6,401 bases of DNA from Thermofilum sp. ex4484_15 (lineage in GTDB: Archaea; Thermoproteota; Thermoprotei; Thermofilales; EX4484-15), in NCBI GenBank assembly GCA_002254595.1, contig NJEH01000051.1, forward strand, positions 1 to 6,401, given 5' to 3'. The translations under genes were made by a program, and so were the position numbers. Shown here in pieces: positions 5,086 through 6,401 of this stretch. Each line of letters begins with the position of its first letter. The stretch's first letter is position 1. The notes below the pieces were generated by a model, which was not told the DNA's origin, searched no databases, and worked only from the letters and a program-made list of their open reading frames with translations.

Positions 5086-6303
5086 TTAATGCCTCCTGTA
5101 GAAGGAGACTACCTTCCTTAAGGCCTTAGCTATATCCATTACTTCCTCATCGCTTAAGGAAGGTTGCGTACTTAATGTAATTACCCTCTCGCTTACCCAC
5201 TCCGCGTTAGGGCATAAGCCCTTAAAGTAGGAGACCTTACCTCTATAGAGGGGACAAGACCAAGGGCATCCCCTGCCGTGACCTACCATATCCCTAAATA
5301 TCGGCTCTAAGTAAAGAGGCCTAGGATAAGCTACCGATACATATACATTCTCCTTCCTTACGGCCTCTACTATCCTATCCCTACTTACGCTTACCTTATT
5401 TAAATCGACCAATACATCAAAAACATGCCATACGTGTTTAACATAACTTTTAACTTCCGGCAATATTAATGCTTCCTCCCCGCTAAACTCCTCCATATAT
5501 ATTTTAGCTATCTCCTCCCTCCTCTTATTCATTTCATCTAGTTTACTTAATTGAATTAAACCTATAACAGCCTGTAATTCCGTCATCCTATAGTTATAAC
5601 CTAATAATTCGTAGCTATACCTCTCTCTTTGTCCATGATCTATTATTAACCTCGCTTTTTCCGCTACCTCCTCCTCATCGGTAGCTACCATACCACCTTC
5701 TCCCGTAGTTATGTTCTTACTTAAGTAGAAACTGAAGGCGGCTACGTTACCTAATGTCCCTACCTTCCTTCCCTTATATTCAGCACCTAGGGCTTGAGCG
5801 CAATCCTCTACTAAAGCTAATCCCCTTTCCCTAGCTATCGAAATTAATTCGTCCATTTCCGCTGGATGACCGCACAAATGCACTACTAAGATAGCTCTAG
5901 TATGCTCCGTAATCCTCTCCTCTACGCTTGAGGGATCTAAGTTAAAGGTCTCCCTATCTATATCCGCGAAAATAGGTATAGCGTTTTGGTGTAATATAGA
6001 AGTAGCTGTCGCTACGAAGGTAAAAGGCGTAGTGATCACTTCATCGCCCGGTCCTATACCTAAAGCCCTTAGGGAAGTATGTAAAGCTGTAGTCCCGTTA
6101 AACGTAGCTATTGAGTGCTTAACTCCTAGGTAAGATGAGAACTTATCCTCAAACTCCCTAACTTTATTACCTACATGGGACGTTAACCTCCCGCTCTTTA
6201 ATACCTCCACAACCGCCCTTATCTCATCATCATCAAATTTAGGCAATATGAATAAAGGCTCTCGCCTTAAGGGCTCCCCTCCCTCTATAGCTGGCCTCTC
6301 CAA
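5086..6303 (-). CDS. DegT/DnrJ/EryC1/StrS-family PLP aminotransferase
   Basis: Fold-type I sugar aminotransferase of 405 residues. Seen: SGRLTSHVGNKVREFE (37-52), FNGTTALH (68-75) for cofactor phosphate, GDEVITTPFTFVAT (86-99), VEDCAQALGAEYKGRKVGT (165-183) with D167 to the pyridine nitrogen, catalytic K196 in SFYLSKN before GEGGMVATD (201-209), and GYNYRMTELQAVIG (235-248). The family transfers an amino group to or from a keto-sugar or keto-cyclitol. Members such as StsC use scyllo-inosose, also the IolM substrate, so an inosose/inosamine enzyme is plausible here but not shown. Unusual is a C-terminal GCPWSCPLYRG (345-355) with C364 in LCPNAEWVSE. No in-frame ATG exists before codon 150; the TTG start is supported by GAGGTGA 6 nt upstream. 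It sits 6 bp from each neighbour, so it is in an operon with transporter and amidohydrolase. Confidence 0.9.
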   Translation of the reverse strand: MERPAIEGGEPLRREPLFILPKFDDDEIRAVVEVLKSGRLTSHVGNKVREFEDKFSSYLGVKHSIATFNGTTALHTSLRALGIGPGDEVITTPFTFVATATSILHQNAIPIFADIDRETFNLDPSSVEERITEHTRAILVVHLCGHPAEMDELISIARERGLALVEDCAQALGAEYKGRKVGTLGNVAAFSFYLSKNITTGEGGMVATDEEEVAEKARLIIDHGQRERYSYELLGYNYRMTELQAVIGLIQLSKLDEMNKRREEIAKIYMEEFSGEEALILPEVKSYVKHVWHVFDVLVDLNKVSVSRDRIVEAVRKENVYVSVAYPRPLYLEPIFRDMVGHGRGCPWSCPLYRGKVSYFKGLCPNAEWVSERVITLSTQPSLSDEEVMDIAKALRKVVSFYRRH

Positions 6304-6309
6304 ATACCT

Positions 6310-6316
6310 TCACCTC
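6310..6316 (-). promoter_or_regulatory. Shine-Dalgarno fixing the TTG start of the aminotransferase
   Basis: GAGGTGA, read on the minus strand, ends 6 nt before the TTG start codon and contains the TGA stop of the upstream transporter gene. Ribosomes finishing the transporter ATPase would therefore be placed to start the aminotransferase, which suggests translational coupling. Confidence 0.7.
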
Positions 6317-6401
6317 TTAGCGTAAAGCCAACAAGCTACTTTATGGCCTTCCCCTACTTCGATTAAGGGAGGTTCCTCGCGTTTACAAATATCCATAGCG
6401 T
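6310..6401 (-). CDS. Oligopeptide/dipeptide-type ABC transporter ATP-binding protein, C-terminal end
   Basis: Only the last 29 codons are in the window; the start and the ATPase core lie beyond the right edge. The tail reads AMDICKREEPPLIEV then GEGHKVACWLY and ends AKR. This is the characteristic C-terminal extension (oligo_HPY type) of OppD/DppD/OppF/DppF ATPases, normally beginning with CP before AMD. Such subunits power import of peptides, and in archaea often of oligosaccharides or other solutes, with a binding protein and two permeases. In bacterial OppD-type proteins cysteines of this tail have been reported to hold an iron-sulphur cluster; two (C in DIC and in VACW) are visible. As it is the last cistron before the aminotransferase and amidohydrolase, the transported solute is probably their substrate. 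Which of the two ATPase subunits this is cannot be told. Confidence 0.8.
   Translation of the reverse strand, partial: AMDICKREEPPLIEVGEGHKVACWLYAKR

Noticed and set aside
1..6401. tRNA, rRNA, CRISPR, insertion sequence or frameshifted gene
   Set aside because: None seen by eye on either strand; genes are intact, tightly packed and carry their expected catalytic residues, apart from the two cut by the window edges.

Overview
This window looks like archaeal chromosome, probably from a thermophile of the Thermoproteota or a related lineage. That is inferred from TATA-like boxes (TTTAAA type) about 27-37 nt before start codons, GAGGTG/GGTGG Shine-Dalgarno sequences, GTG/TTG starts, near-exclusive AGG arginine codons (9 of 10 in the first gene) and families shared with Thermotoga and hyperthermophilic archaea. 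The species cannot be named from the sequence. Coding density is very high; no stretch over 61 bases lacks a gene. I saw no RNA gene, CRISPR array, insertion sequence or broken gene.

Left block (1-3160): two minus-strand genes resemble IolM (scyllo-inosose dehydrogenase; N-terminal 211 residues only, the rest lies left of the window) and IolO (5-keto-L-gluconate epimerase) of the variant myo-inositol pathway worked out in Thermotoga maritima (IolG-IolM-IolN-IolO). Divergent from iolO, and sharing a 61-bp intergenic region with a single palindromic TTTAAA box, is an FGGY-family carbohydrate kinase of unassigned substrate.

Right block (3157-6401, all minus strand): in transcription order, the tail of an oligopeptide/dipeptide-type ABC transporter ATPase, a DegT/StrS-family PLP aminotransferase, a YtcJ-type (Amidohydro_3) amidohydrolase, and a small TM1367-like cyclophilin-fold protein that appears to have its own promoter. 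The first three are 6 bp apart and almost certainly one operon. The last gene and the kinase are convergent, with stop codons overlapping by 4 bp.

Taken together, the genes suggest uptake and breakdown of an inositol-derived compound. A speculative but coherent reading is catabolism of an amino-cyclitol or N-acyl amino-cyclitol: the ABC system imports it, the amidohydrolase removes an acyl group, the DegT enzyme interconverts inosamine and scyllo-inosose, IolM oxidises scyllo-inosose, IolO epimerises 5-keto-L-gluconate, and the kinase phosphorylates a downstream or side intermediate. IolG and IolN partners are not in the window and would be expected nearby.
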